The notes below the pieces were generated by a model, which was given only the letters and a program-made list of their open reading frames with translations, was not told the origin of the DNA and made no database searches. The translations under genes were made by a program, and so were the position numbers. Below, in pieces: positions 1-9,413 of a stretch of 64,000 nucleotides of DNA (within the stretch, counting starts at the first letter, position 1; each line of letters begins with the position of its first letter). Location of the stretch: the NCBI GenBank assembly GCA_020161065.1, contig JAIUPH010000037.1, positions 267,487-331,486 of the forward strand, given 5' to 3'. This stretch comes from Pseudomonadota bacterium. GTDB lineage: Bacteria > Pseudomonadota > Gammaproteobacteria > Burkholderiales > Burkholderiaceae_C.

Positions 1-1
1 C

Positions 2-523
2 TCTCCATCGAGATCGACATCGAAATCGACACCGCGACCGCCCCCGACACCGGCACCGGCGCTGGACACCATCGACCTGCGCATCCTGCGCGAGCTGCAG
101 GCCGACGCCGGGCTGTCGAACGTGGAGCTGGCGCGGCGCGTGCACCTGTCGCCGTCGCCCTGCCTGGCGCGCGTCAAGGCGCTGGAGCGCGCGGGCCTGA
201 TCCGCCAGTACGTGGCGCTGCTCGACGCGCAGCAGCTCGGGTTGCACCTGAACGTCTTCATCTCGATCAGCCTGAAGCAGCAAAGCCGCCAGGCGCTGGA
301 GTTGTTCGAAGCGCGCGTCTGCGCGCGCGACGAGGTGATGGAGTGCTACCTGATGACCGGCGACGCCGACTACCTGCTGCGCGTGGCGGTGCCCGACATC
401 GCGGCGCTGGAGCGCTTCATCCTCGAGCAGCTCTCGCCGATTCCGCAGGTGGAGAAGATCCGCTCCAGCTTCGCGCTCAAGCAGGTGCGCTACAAGACCG
501 CGCTGCCGCTGGGCGGGACTTGA
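2..523 (+). CDS. Lrp/AsnC family transcriptional regulator (5' end outside the window)
   Basis: DNA-binding regulator of the Lrp/AsnC type. The reading frame is open from base 2. The typical family start ([13 protein letters not shown]) begins at base 62, and an HTH with [20 protein letters not shown] follows, so a GTG at 122 cannot be the true start. The second half is the RAM ligand-binding domain, ending near [14 protein letters not shown]. In front of the HTH lies a Ser/Thr/Pro/Arg-rich stretch encoded by imperfect ATCGAN repeats with no start codon in frame, so the gene begins to the left of the window. It is convergent with the catabolic operon that ends at 539. The effector cannot be told from the sequence. 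Confidence 0.85.
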   Translation, partial: SPSRSTSKSTPRPPPTPAPALDTIDLRILRELQADAGLSNVELARRVHLSPSPCLARVKALERAGLIRQYVALLDAQQLGLHLNVFISISLKQQSRQALELFEARVCARDEVMECYLMTGDADYLLRVAVPDIAALERFILEQLSPIPQVEKIRSSFALKQVRYKTALPLGGT

Positions 524-538
524 GGCGCGCCGGCGTCG

Positions 539-1375
539 TCAGACCACGCGTTGGCGCTGCCGGCCGAGCGGGCCGCCGACGAGCGCCATCACGTCGCCGC
601 GCTTCAGGAACACCGGGGGCTTGAGCCCCAGGCCGACGCCGGCGGGCGTGCCGGTGACGATCACGTCACCGGGCAGCAGCGTCATGAACTGGCTCAGGTG
701 CGAGACGATCTCGGCCACGCTGAAGATCATGTCGGCGGTGCTGGTCTGCTGGCGCCGCTGGCCGTTGACATCCAGCGTCAGCTCGATCGCCTGCGGGTCG
801 GGCAGCTCGTCGGCGGTCACCAGCCAGGGACCGATGGGGCCGAAGCCGTCGAAGCTCTTGCCCTTGACCCACTGGCCGCTGCGCTTGGCCTGCCAGTCGC
901 GTTCCGACACGTCGTTGGCCAGGCAGTAGCCGGCGACGAAGTCGAGTGCCGAAGCCACCGGCACGCGCTGCGCCTTGGTGCCGATCACCACGCCGAGCTC
1001 GACCTCCCAGTCCATCGCCTGCGAGCCTTCGGGCATGGGCACGTCGTCGTCGGGGCCGGCCAGCGAGGTGAGCGCCTTGTTGAACACCACCGGCTCCTTG
1101 GGGATCTCCATGCCGGCCTCCTGCGCGTGGCGGCGGTAGTTCAGGCCGATGGCGATGAACTGGCGCACGCCGGCCACCGGCGGCCCCAGGCGCGTGCCGG
1201 CCGGCACCTCGGGCAGTTGCTGCAGGTCGACGGCGCGCAAGGCCTTCAGCGCGGCCGGTGCCAGGCGCGCGGGCGTGACGTCGTCGATCAGCAGCGAGAG
1301 GTCGCGCAAGCGGCCCTGGGCGTCGACGGCGCCGGGCTTCTCTTGGCCGGGCGGGCCATGTCGCAGCAGTTTCAT
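539..1375 (-). CDS. fumarylacetoacetate hydrolase family protein
   Basis: A 278-residue enzyme of the FAH superfamily, which performs metal-dependent C-C hydrolysis, decarboxylation or tautomerisation of oxo-acids in aromatic catabolism. The fold signature is clear: IGLNYRRHAQE near residues 76-86, metal ligands E124 and E126 in DWEVELG, D155 in LANDVSERD, the KSFDGFGPIGPW loop near 173-184 and GTPAGVG near 242. It has the single-domain arrangement with a short N-terminal arm. It is the last gene of a minus-strand operon containing a flavin monooxygenase and a VOC enzyme, so it probably acts on a ring-cleavage product. Family membership is secure; the exact substrate is not. Confidence 0.88.
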   Translation of the reverse strand: MKLLRHGPPGQEKPGAVDAQGRLRDLSLLIDDVTPARLAPAALKALRAVDLQQLPEVPAGTRLGPPVAGVRQFIAIGLNYRRHAQEAGMEIPKEPVVFNKALTSLAGPDDDVPMPEGSQAMDWEVELGVVIGTKAQRVPVASALDFVAGYCLANDVSERDWQAKRSGQWVKGKSFDGFGPIGPWLVTADELPDPQAIELTLDVNGQRRQQTSTADMIFSVAEIVSHLSQFMTLLPGDVIVTGTPAGVGLGLKPPVFLKRGDVMALVGGPLGRQRQRVV

Positions 1376-1406
1376 CGTCGGCTCCTGGTTCGGTTGGGCA
1401 GCGGGC

Positions 1407-2024
1407 TCACAACGGCACCGGCTGCGCCGGCTGGTAGCGCGTCATGCGCTTGGCGATGGTCTTGCGCCAGTCGGCGTAGGGCTCGTAGCCCGGCTGCTCC
1501 TGCGCCATCTTGCGCGTCTCGGCGATGATCGCCTCGTCGCTCTGCGACAGGTCCAGCGGGATCAGGAAGGGCTGCGGAAAGTACCAGGGCGTGTCGACGA
1601 AGAACTCGAGGTTGTTGCCGTCGGGGTCGTGGCAGTAGATGCTCCAGGCGATGCCGTGGTTGCCGATGAAGATGCTTTGCACGTTCTCGCGCTGGAAGCG
1701 CTCGTGCAGCGCGCGCAGCTCGGCCAGCGAGCAGACGCGGAACGAGATCTGGTTGATCACGCTGCCGAACTGCGGGTGGAAGGGGTTGGGCGGCAGGTTG
1801 TCGGGCCGGCCGCTGACCAGCACCAGCTGGTGATGGTCCAGCGGGTCGCGCGACAGGAACACCAGGTCCATGCCCATCACCTCGCCGCGGTCGGTGACGG
1901 TGAAGCCCAGCACGCGGGTGTAGAAGTCTTCCATCTTCGCCACGTCGCTGCAGGCAAAGCCCATGTGGCTGAACATCAGGTTGGGGGCTTGGGTGGCGGG
2001 GGTCGCTGCGGTCGTCTCGCTCAT
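1407..2024 (-). CDS. VOC family metalloenzyme, extradiol-dioxygenase-like
   Basis: A 205-residue single-domain protein of the vicinal oxygen chelate fold (two beta-alpha-beta-beta-beta modules). Compared with type I extradiol dioxygenases such as catechol 2,3-dioxygenase, H20 (SHMGFACSD) fits the first metal ligand, H65 (DHHQLVLV) the acid-base histidine and E140 (DGNNLEFF) the carboxylate ligand. The second histidine ligand falls at Q92 (NQISFRV), a Gln as used by glyoxalase I enzymes. Operon context (flavin hydroxylase upstream, FAH enzyme downstream) favours ring cleavage or isomerisation of a hydroxylated aromatic, but the Gln leaves dioxygenase activity uncertain. Confidence 0.82.
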   Translation of the reverse strand: MSETTAATPATQAPNLMFSHMGFACSDVAKMEDFYTRVLGFTVTDRGEVMGMDLVFLSRDPLDHHQLVLVSGRPDNLPPNPFHPQFGSVINQISFRVCSLAELRALHERFQRENVQSIFIGNHGIAWSIYCHDPDGNNLEFFVDTPWYFPQPFLIPLDLSQSDEAIIAETRKMAQEQPGYEPYADWRKTIAKRMTRYQPAQPVPL

Positions 2025-2058
2025 CTTGATGTCTCCGGTGGTGAACGGCGGGGGCGGG

Positions 2059-2403
2059 TCAATCGACCTCGTACTCGATGTGGCTGAGCCGGCCGTCGAA
2101 GCGCGCGGCGGCGTCCTGCACCCGCGCGCGCAAGGCGGCGCGCTCGGGCGAGGCCAGCATGCGTTCGAGGTCGGCGCGGCTGGCGAACTCGACGATGAAC
2201 TGGCAGGCGATGGCCGGCGGCTCGTCTTCCAGCTTCAGCGGCCAGCAGGCCTTGACGGCGGCCACGCCGGGCAGCGCGCGAAAGGCCGGCAGCAGCGCCA
2301 GGATGGCCTGGCGCCAGGCCGTGCCTTCGCCCGGCCGCGGCGTGCCGACCCAGAAGGCGGTGCGGATCAAGCGGGTGTTCATCGGGGGCCTCGCCGTCGA
2401 CAT
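2059..2403 (-). CDS. EthD/dimeric alpha-beta barrel small protein
   Basis: A 114-residue protein with a ferredoxin-like alpha+beta layout (FWVGTPRPGEG, LPGVAAVKACWP, CQFIVEFASRADLERML) matching the EthD/Dabb group of small dimeric proteins often found in ring-degradation operons. The ATG at 2403 overlaps the stop codon of the upstream monooxygenase gene by one base (TGATG), suggesting translational coupling. An in-frame ATG at 2382 (MNTRLIRTAFW) is the alternative and fits the fold start better. Its role is unclear; such proteins act as small oxygenases, isomerases or accessory subunits. Confidence 0.7.
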   Translation of the reverse strand: MSTARPPMNTRLIRTAFWVGTPRPGEGTAWRQAILALLPAFRALPGVAAVKACWPLKLEDEPPAIACQFIVEFASRADLERMLASPERAALRARVQDAAARFDGRLSHIEYEVD

Positions 2404-3623
2404 CAGACCAGCGGCGTGACCATCTGGTCAACGCCGAGCAGCGCCTTGCCGTAGATCTCGATGGCCACCGAGGGCAGCGCCACGGCGTGGCCGGCGGCGG
2501 TGTTGGCGTCGCGCCACCAGCGCTGCATGGGGCTGGATTCGGCGAAGCCGCCCGAGCCGTGCGCGGCCATCAGCAGGTTCAGCGCCTCCAGCGAATGGCG
2601 GATGCCGTAGGCGGTGTCGCAGCGCATGCGGGCGCGCGCCTTGTGGTCGGGGAAGGTGCCGGCCTCGGCGTGGCGCTGCACCTCGTCGCAGGCGCGGTGG
2701 ATGTGCAGCTCGGCGGTGTCGATCTTCATCGCCGCTTCGGCCACCTGGATCTGGAACGCCGTGGAGTCCGACTGCCGCGCATAGGTGGTGTAGGTCACCG
2801 CGCGCTTGGGCGCCATGGCGACCACGTAGTCGAGCGCGGCGCGCGCCATGCCCAGCTGCGGGCCGGCCAGGATCAGCGCCGCCACCGGCACGAAGGCCTG
2901 CGCCGCGCAGACCTCGCTGCCCTTGAACTCGGTCGGGTAGTCCCAGGCCAGGATCTTGGGCACCGAGTACATGCGGTGCTGCGGCACGAACACGTCGTTG
3001 GCCACCAGGCAGGCGCTGCCGCTGCCGCGCATGCCCACGGTGTGCCAGGTGTCCTCGATCGTCAGCTCGTGCATCGGGATGTAGGCGATGAACTGGTCGA
3101 TCACCTTGCCGCTGTCGTCCTGCTCGGTCAATCCGACCAAGCCCCAATCGGCGTGCAGGCAGCCCGAGGCGTAGTACCACTTGCCGGAGACGACGAGGCC
3201 GCCTTCGACCGCCTTGCGGTGCGTCTGCGAGCTGGGCGTGAAGACGCCGGCGACGCGCGCCAGCGGCTTGTCCTTGAAGATCTCGTCCTGCGTGCGCGCC
3301 GGCAGCAGCGAGGCGAACCAGTTGCACACGCCGATCAGGTTCTGCACCCAGGCCGTGCCGGGGCAGGCCTCGGCCAGCGTGGCGGCCACCGCCACGTGGG
3401 TGCGCACCGGCGCGCCGAAGCCGCCGTAGCGCCGCGGCTGCATGATGCGGAACAGGCCCGCCGACTCGATGGCGAGGATGTTCTCCTCGGCGGCGCGGCG
3501 CTCGCGGTCGGTCTGCGCGGCGTTCTTGCGCAGCAGCGGCTGCAGGTCGCGCGCGCGGCGCACCAGTTCGTCGCGCTGCGCGGCTTCGTCGAGCAGCAGC
3601 GCGGGGTCGTCGTCTCGTTTCAT
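2403..3623 (-). CDS. flavin-dependent monooxygenase, oxygenase subunit (acyl-CoA dehydrogenase fold, HsaA-like)
   Basis: A 406-residue protein with the acyl-CoA dehydrogenase fold, of the group D two-component monooxygenases (relatives: HsaA, HpaH-type hydroxylases, IacA). Such enzymes use reduced flavin from a partner reductase to hydroxylate phenols or indoles. Visible landmarks are an N-terminal helix domain with NILAIESAGLFRIMQPRRYGG, CPGTAWVQNLIGV, the middle beta domain WYYASGCLHADWGLV, and the C-terminal AAHGSGGFAE/WWRDANTAAGH region typical of the hydroxylase branch. The flavin reductase gene lies immediately upstream in the same operon, supporting a hydroxylase rather than a dehydrogenase role. 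The substrate is probably aromatic. Confidence 0.87.
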   Translation of the reverse strand: MKRDDDPALLLDEAAQRDELVRRARDLQPLLRKNAAQTDRERRAAEENILAIESAGLFRIMQPRRYGGFGAPVRTHVAVAATLAEACPGTAWVQNLIGVCNWFASLLPARTQDEIFKDKPLARVAGVFTPSSQTHRKAVEGGLVVSGKWYYASGCLHADWGLVGLTEQDDSGKVIDQFIAYIPMHELTIEDTWHTVGMRGSGSACLVANDVFVPQHRMYSVPKILAWDYPTEFKGSEVCAAQAFVPVAALILAGPQLGMARAALDYVVAMAPKRAVTYTTYARQSDSTAFQIQVAEAAMKIDTAELHIHRACDEVQRHAEAGTFPDHKARARMRCDTAYGIRHSLEALNLLMAAHGSGGFAESSPMQRWWRDANTAAGHAVALPSVAIEIYGKALLGVDQMVTPLV

Positions 3624-3695
3624 GGTGGGGTCTCCGGGTGGGTGGGGTGGCGTGGGCTGGCGTGGGCTGGCCTTGGGGTCGGGCAGGCGCGCGGC

Positions 3696-4244
3696 TTACC
3701 AGCCGTCGCCGGTGCCTTGCCAGTGCACGGGCGGCTCGTGCGCATGCAGTTGCTTGTAGGCGCCGCCGTAGAAGATCAGCGGCGGGGCTTCGGCGCCGCA
3801 GGCCAGGTGCTCGATCTCGCCGATCACCAGCAGGTGGTCGCCCGCGGGGTGGATGTCGACCACGCGCGCCACGGCGTGCGCCAGGCTGCCCTGCAGCAGC
3901 GGCACGCCGCCGGGGCTGGCGAAGAAGGGCGGCTGCAGCCGCTCGTCGCGGCGGCCGCCGAAATGCGCGCTCAGGTGCTGCTGGTGCTCGGCCAGGAAGT
4001 TGACGCCGTAGCCGTCGCCAAGGCCGACCTGGCCGTTGAACGCCGACTGCCGCCGCACCGACACCAGCACCAGCGGCGGCGTCATCGACACCGACAGGAA
4101 GGCGTTGGCCGTCATGCCGGCCGGCGTGCCGTCGGCGCGGCGGTGGCTGATCACGGTGACGCCGGTGGCGAAGCGCCGCATCACGGCGCGGAACAGCGCG
4201 GGGTCAACGGTAGCGGCGTCAGCGGCGGTGGCGGTGGCTGGCAT
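3696..4244 (-). CDS. flavin reductase family protein (reductase partner of the monooxygenase)
   Basis: A 182-residue FMN/FAD reductase of the HpaC/HsaB class that supplies reduced flavin to the monooxygenase encoded next. The start is set at the ATG at 4244 (MPATATAADAATVDP), because the upstream extension to 4340 is low-quality sequence running into the shared promoter region. Family motifs are FRAVMRRFATGVTVIS, GMTANAFLSVSMTPPLVLVSV, a central HFGGRRDERL and HLLVIGEIEHL with PLIFYGGAYKQL at the end. It is the first gene of the minus-strand operon and is divergent from a TetR-type regulator that probably controls it. Confidence 0.88.
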   Translation of the reverse strand: MPATATAADAATVDPALFRAVMRRFATGVTVISHRRADGTPAGMTANAFLSVSMTPPLVLVSVRRQSAFNGQVGLGDGYGVNFLAEHQQHLSAHFGGRRDERLQPPFFASPGGVPLLQGSLAHAVARVVDIHPAGDHLLVIGEIEHLACGAEAPPLIFYGGAYKQLHAHEPPVHWQGTGDGW

Positions 4245-4334
4245 GTTCGGTCGGTCGGCGTCTTGATGTGGCGCATTGTTGGAACGCGGGCGCCGCCGCG
4301 CCACGCAGACATTCCATGCGTCGGAACGCCGAAG

Positions 4335-4347
4335 CGTCACGGTGACG
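4335..4347. promoter_or_regulatory. candidate TetR operator between divergent genes
   Basis: A perfect inverted repeat CGTCAC-G-GTGACG lies in the 180-bp gap between the flavin reductase and TetR genes. Local dyads of this type in such a gap are the usual operator of divergently placed TetR regulators. No footprint-type evidence is possible from sequence alone, and GC-rich DNA makes short palindromes common. Confidence 0.35.
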
Positions 4348-4424
4348 TTTCGTCAATGCGGCTGCGACAATGGAGCGCATGCGAGCGGGGCGCCGACCCC
4401 GCCGCCGGAGATTGGAGACAAGGC

Positions 4425-5126
4425 ATGGACGCGCCTCGGCAGTCCCCGTTGCCGCCGCCGCCGGCGGTGGCCGACCACCGCGTGGCGCTGGCGCAGCGCA
4501 AGCGCGAGCAGATGCGCCGGCGCATCCTCGAAGCGACGATGCAGGTCTTCGCGCGCGTCAACGACGACGCGCCGGTGATCGAGGACGTGGTGCGCGAGGC
4601 CGACATCGCGCGCGGCACCTTCTACAAGCACTTCAGCTCGCTCGACCAGGCGCTGGTGGCCGCCGGCAGCGCGGCCAACGACCGCATGATTGCCGACATC
4701 CTGCCGCTGTACGACTGCCTGAAGGAGCCGTGGCAGCGCTCGTCGGTGGGCTTTCGCGTCTACATGGTGCGCGCGCTGCAGGACCCGAAGTGGGCGCTGT
4801 TCGTCTCGCGCATGGACGCCTGGTCGCACGAGTCGCTGATCACGCGCTACATGCAGGACGACTTCCGCCGCGGCCAGGCGCTGGGCCAGTTCGAGCTGGA
4901 CGACGTGGCCGCCGCGGTCGACTTCTTCAAGGGCGCCTCGTCGGGCGGCGTCTACGCCATCAGCCGCGGCGTGGCCGACCCCGACGCCTACATGGACCAG
5001 GCCGTGCGCATGGCCTTGCGCTCGCTCGGCTGCACGCCCGAGCTGCGCGAGCGCGGCGTCGCCTTCTCGCGCAAGCACCTGGCCGACTGGCGCAACGGCG
5101 AGCGCTCGGCCTGGACGCCGCTGTGA
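4425..5126 (+). CDS. TetR/AcrR family transcriptional regulator
   Basis: A 233-residue regulator with a TetR HTH in residues about 25-75 (RRRILEATMQVFARV ... IEDVVREADIARGTFYKHFSSLDQAL) and an all-helical ligand domain after it. The ATG at 4425 is preceded by GGAGACAAGG. It is transcribed away from the flavin-monooxygenase operon and is the obvious candidate for its repressor; the inducing ligand is presumably the substrate or a metabolite. The C-terminus (ERGVAFSRKHLADWRNGERSAWTPL) is not a recognised extra domain. Confidence 0.88.
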   Translation: MDAPRQSPLPPPPAVADHRVALAQRKREQMRRRILEATMQVFARVNDDAPVIEDVVREADIARGTFYKHFSSLDQALVAAGSAANDRMIADILPLYDCLKEPWQRSSVGFRVYMVRALQDPKWALFVSRMDAWSHESLITRYMQDDFRRGQALGQFELDDVAAAVDFFKGASSGGVYAISRGVADPDAYMDQAVRMALRSLGCTPELRERGVAFSRKHLADWRNGERSAWTPL

Positions 5127-5148
5127 GCGGGGCCGGGCCGCGCGCGCC

Positions 5149-6456
5149 TCAGCAGCGCGGCGGCGGCGGCGCGGCGGTCGACGGGTCCTGCAGCAGCATC
5201 TGCACGTTGCCCAGCGTGCGCTCGGCGAAGCCGCCTTCGCAATAGCTCAGGTAGAAGTGCCACAGGCGCAGCAGCGCCTCGGGGTAGCCGCGCTCGCGCA
5301 CCGCGCCGGCGTTGGCCAGCAGCCGTTCGCGCCAGGCGGCCAGCGTGGTGGCGTAGTGCGGCCCGATGTCTTCCAGGTCGACCAGGCGCAGCCCCGAGGC
5401 GCGCACGATGGACGCGGTGAGCGCGCCCACCGACGGGATGCAGCAGCCGGGGAAGACGTGGCGCTTGATGAAGTCCACCGAATCGCGCGCCGCGGCGTAC
5501 TGGCGGTCGTCGATCGTGATGGCCTGCAGCGCCATCGTGCCGCCGGGCGCCAGCAGCGCCTGGCAGCGGCCGAAGAAGGTGTCGAAGTACTGGTGGCCGA
5601 CGGCCTCGATCATCTCCACCGACACCAGCTTGTCATAGCGGCCTTGCAGCTCGCGGTAGTCGGCCAGCAGCAGCGTGATGCGGTCGCCGAGGCCGGCTTC
5701 GGCGATGCGCTGCTGCGCCAGCGCATGCTGCTGGCGCGAGATCGTGGTGGTGGTGACGCGGCAGCCGTGGTGGCGCGCCGCGTGCAGCGCCAGCGCGCCC
5801 CAGCCGCTGCCGATTTCCAGCAGGTGGTCGCCGGGCCGCAGGGCCAGCTTGCGGCACAGCCGCTCCAGCTTGGCGTGCTGCGCCTGCTCCAGCGTCAGGC
5901 CCGGCGTCTCGAACAGCGCGCACGAATAGGTCAGCGTCGGGTCGAGGAACAGCTCGAAGAAGTCGTTGCCGATGTCGTAATGCGCGGCGATGTTGCGGCG
6001 GCTGCCGCGCCGCGTGTTGCGCGCCAGCGCGTGCAGGCCGCGCCGCGTCCAGTCGGCCAGGCGCGGCCAGCCGCCGCCGTCCAGGCCGTCGAGCACGCCG
6101 CGGTTGACGAGCAGGATGCGCACCAGCGCCGTCAGGTCGTCGGCCTGCCAGTCGCCGGCCATGAACGATTCGCCGGCGCCGACCGAGCCGCCGAACGCCG
6201 CCTCGGCGTAGAAGCGCCGGTCGCGCACCTGCAGCGTGGCGTGCAGCGTGCAGCGCGCGCTGGCGCGGCCATAGGTTTCGCGGCCGCTCGGGTCGACCAC
6301 GGTGATGCGGCCATGCTCGATCTGCGCCAGCCGGCCGCGCAGCAGCCGCTCGGCGCCGCCGTCGAACCAGCGCTCCAGCGGCCGCCGGCGCGCGCCCTCG
6401 GCGTCGTTGCGGATCGAGCGGGCGCGGTCGGCCAGGGTGGCGGCGTCGGGTCTCAT
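5149..6456 (-). CDS. cfa: cyclopropane-fatty-acyl-phospholipid synthase
   Basis: A 435-residue SAM-dependent enzyme that methylenates cis double bonds in membrane phospholipid acyl chains. The sequence has the full two-part layout: an N-terminal lipid-binding domain (GRITVVDPSGRETYGR, GGSVGAGESFMAGDWQADDL) and the catalytic domain with AHYDIGNDFFELFLD, the catalytic Cys in TYSCALF, SAM motif LLEIGSGWGALAL, VSVEMIEAVGHQYFDTFF, FIKRHVFPG and FYLSYCEGGFAER. The start at 6456 overlaps the upstream stop as ATGA. It is the last gene of a six-gene lipid operon behind an ECF-type promoter. Confidence 0.93.
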   Translation of the reverse strand: MRPDAATLADRARSIRNDAEGARRRPLERWFDGGAERLLRGRLAQIEHGRITVVDPSGRETYGRASARCTLHATLQVRDRRFYAEAAFGGSVGAGESFMAGDWQADDLTALVRILLVNRGVLDGLDGGGWPRLADWTRRGLHALARNTRRGSRRNIAAHYDIGNDFFELFLDPTLTYSCALFETPGLTLEQAQHAKLERLCRKLALRPGDHLLEIGSGWGALALHAARHHGCRVTTTTISRQQHALAQQRIAEAGLGDRITLLLADYRELQGRYDKLVSVEMIEAVGHQYFDTFFGRCQALLAPGGTMALQAITIDDRQYAAARDSVDFIKRHVFPGCCIPSVGALTASIVRASGLRLVDLEDIGPHYATTLAAWRERLLANAGAVRERGYPEALLRLWHFYLSYCEGGFAERTLGNVQMLLQDPSTAAPPPPRC

Positions 6457-7229
6457 GGTCGGTCTCCGGGAAGGGCGGGGTGGTCGTGCACCGGCACGCG
6501 CTTGAGCCACAGGCGCAGCGCCTGCCAGTGGATGGCGGCCGTCACCTGCGCCGTCATCAGCGGAAAGCGCAGCAGCGCGGCGGCCAGCGCCGCGCCGCCG
6601 ATGGCCCGGCGCTGCAGCGCCAGCGTGGCGCCGAACACCGGCGCCGCGCCGGCGGCCGCGCCCTGGCGGCGCAGCGCCATGTGCACCGCCAGCGCGGGGC
6701 CCGGCGTGCTCAACCGCCAGTGGTAGGCGAGGTCCATCGGATGAAAGGGCGAGACGTGCATCGCCTTGTCGCTGCGCGCCAGCAGCCAGGGCGCACCGGG
6801 CCCGGCCTGCTGGCGCAGCACGTAGCAATGGCGCTCGCCCCAGGGGATGTTGTTGACCTCGGCGACCACGGCTTCCAGCTCGCGGCCGGCGGCGTCGAAG
6901 CAGTAGTAGAAGCTGACCGGGTTGAAGCCGTAGCCGAAGTAGCGCAGGTGCGTCAGCAGCCGCACCGGGCCGGCCGGGCGATGGCCGCCGTCGCGCGCCA
7001 CCAGGTCGCGCACGGCCTGGTCCAGCGGCTGCGCGGGGTCGCCCAGGTGGTCGCGGCGGTCGAAGCGCGCCGGCGCCGGGCGTTCGACCGACCACAGCCA
7101 GCGGCCGCGGAACACCTGGTCCAGCTCGGCCAGGTCGAGGTAGAGCATGAACAGCCGGTAGCGGAAGGCATGCGGCCGCGGCGCCAGCCGCCGGTGGTCA
7201 AGCCACCCGTGGTAGATCGCGCTGTTCAT
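6453..7229 (-). CDS. DUF1365 family protein
   Basis: A 258-residue member of DUF1365, a family almost always found beside the FAD oxidoreductase and CFA-synthase genes. The characteristic start AIYHGWLDHRRLAPRPHAFRYRLF, LLTHLRYFGYGFNPVSFYYCFD, WGERHCYVL and KAMHVSPFHPMDLAYHW are all present. It starts 32 bp inside the end of the upstream FAD oxidoreductase gene and ends in a 4-bp overlap with cfa, so the three are tightly coupled. The biochemical role is not settled to my knowledge. In Rhodobacter a homologous gene set is under RpoE/ChrR control and linked to furan fatty acid formation, suggesting action on acyl chains. Confidence 0.88.
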   Translation of the reverse strand: MNSAIYHGWLDHRRLAPRPHAFRYRLFMLYLDLAELDQVFRGRWLWSVERPAPARFDRRDHLGDPAQPLDQAVRDLVARDGGHRPAGPVRLLTHLRYFGYGFNPVSFYYCFDAAGRELEAVVAEVNNIPWGERHCYVLRQQAGPGAPWLLARSDKAMHVSPFHPMDLAYHWRLSTPGPALAVHMALRRQGAAAGAAPVFGATLALQRRAIGGAALAAALLRFPLMTAQVTAAIHWQALRLWLKRVPVHDHPALPGDRP

Positions 7230-8522
7230 GGGGGTTGCGGGCGGCGTCGAAGCGCTGCAGTGCCATCAGCGCGCTGACCACGCCGTCTTCATGGAAGCCG
7301 TAGCGCCAGTAGGCGCCGCAGTAGTGGGTGCGGCCTGGCGTGAGGGGCCCGAGCGTCGCCAGCGGTGCGCCGCTGATTTCCGCATGGCGCTGCTGCGCGG
7401 CGACGGCGGCGGTGGTGAAGAGCGGGTGCGCGTAGGTGATGCGGCGCAACACGCGCCGCGGGTCGATGGCCTGCGCGCCGGCATTGAGCGTCACGCACCA
7501 GGTGTGGCGCGATCGCAGGCCCTGCAGGATGTTCATCTGGTAGGTCAGCGCCACGCGCGGCGCCGCGCCCGGCAGCACGTGGTAGTTCCAGGCCGCCCAG
7601 GCGCGGCGCGCGCGCGGCAGCAGCGCGGTGTCGGTGTGCAGCACGGCCTCGTTGCGCTGGTAGGCGAAGGCGCCCAGCACCTCGCGCTCGGCCGGCGAAG
7701 GGTCGGCCAGCAGTTGCAGCGCCTGGTCGGCATGGCAGGCCAGGAAGACGTGGTCGAAGCGCTCGGCGCTGCGGCCGCGCAACTGCAGTTGCACGCCGTC
7801 GCCCAGGCGCCGCACGTGCTGCACGGGGCTGTTCAGGCGGATGCGGTCGCGCCACGGCGCGATCAGCCGCTCGACGTAGCGCGCCGAGCCGCCGCGCACC
7901 ACGCGCCAGGTCGGCCGGTCGTTGACGCTCAGCATGCCGTGCTGGTGCAGGAAGCGCACGAAGAAGCGGGCCGGAAAGTCGAGCATCAGCGCCGGGTCGG
8001 TCGACCAGATGGCCGCGCCCATCGGCACCAGGTAGTCGCTGACGAAGCGGCCGCCGAAGCCATGCTCGCGCAGCAGCTCGCGCAGCGGCGTCTCGGCGCC
8101 GCCTTGCTGCAGCCACTGCGGCGCCACGCGGTGGAAGCGCAGGATCTCGGCCAGCATGCCGATGAACGAGGGCCGCAGCAGGTTGCGCCGCTGCGCGAAC
8201 AGGCCGCCGAGCGAGCTGCCGTTGTATTCCAGCCCGCGCGCGTCGTTGCGCACCGAGAAGCTCATCGAGCTGGGCTGCGAGGCGACGCCCAGCTCGTCGA
8301 GCAGCGCGACGAAGTGCGGGTAGGTGCGGTCGTTGAAGACGATGAAGCCGGTGTCGACGTGCTGCACCTCGTCGCCCAGCTCGATGCGGTGCGTGTGCGC
8401 GTGGCCGCCGACGTGGGCGTCGGCCTCGAACATCGTGATGCGGTGGCCGGCGGCGTGCAGCCGGTGCGCGGCCACGTTGCCGGCGATGCCGCTGCCGACG
8501 ATGGCGATGGCAAGCGGCCGCG

Positions 8523-8526
<4 letters not shown>
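7198..8526 (-). CDS. FAD-dependent oxidoreductase (amine-oxidase fold, lipid-cluster type)
   Basis: A 442-residue flavoprotein with an N-terminal dinucleotide fold (AIAIVGSGIAGNVAAHRL ... ITMFEADAHVGGHAHT). It belongs to the NAD/FAD-binding group that accompanies DUF1365 and cyclopropane fatty acid synthase genes. Typical inner motifs are VDTGFIVFNDRTYPHF, SFSVR, MGAAIWSTDP and PTWRVVRGGSARYVERL. The start ATG at 8526 overlaps the stop of the desaturase gene by 4 bp. The probable role is oxidation or desaturation of a phospholipid acyl chain; this is an inference from gene context and from related Rhodobacter loci. Confidence 0.87.

Positions 8527-9409
<883 letters not shown>

Positions 9410-9413
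<4 letters not shown>

Noticed and set aside
2487-4424. A long upstream extension of the TetR gene at 4425
   Set aside because: The extension lies antisense to the monooxygenase and flavin reductase genes and has no family similarity; GGAGACAAGG sits right before the ATG at 4425.
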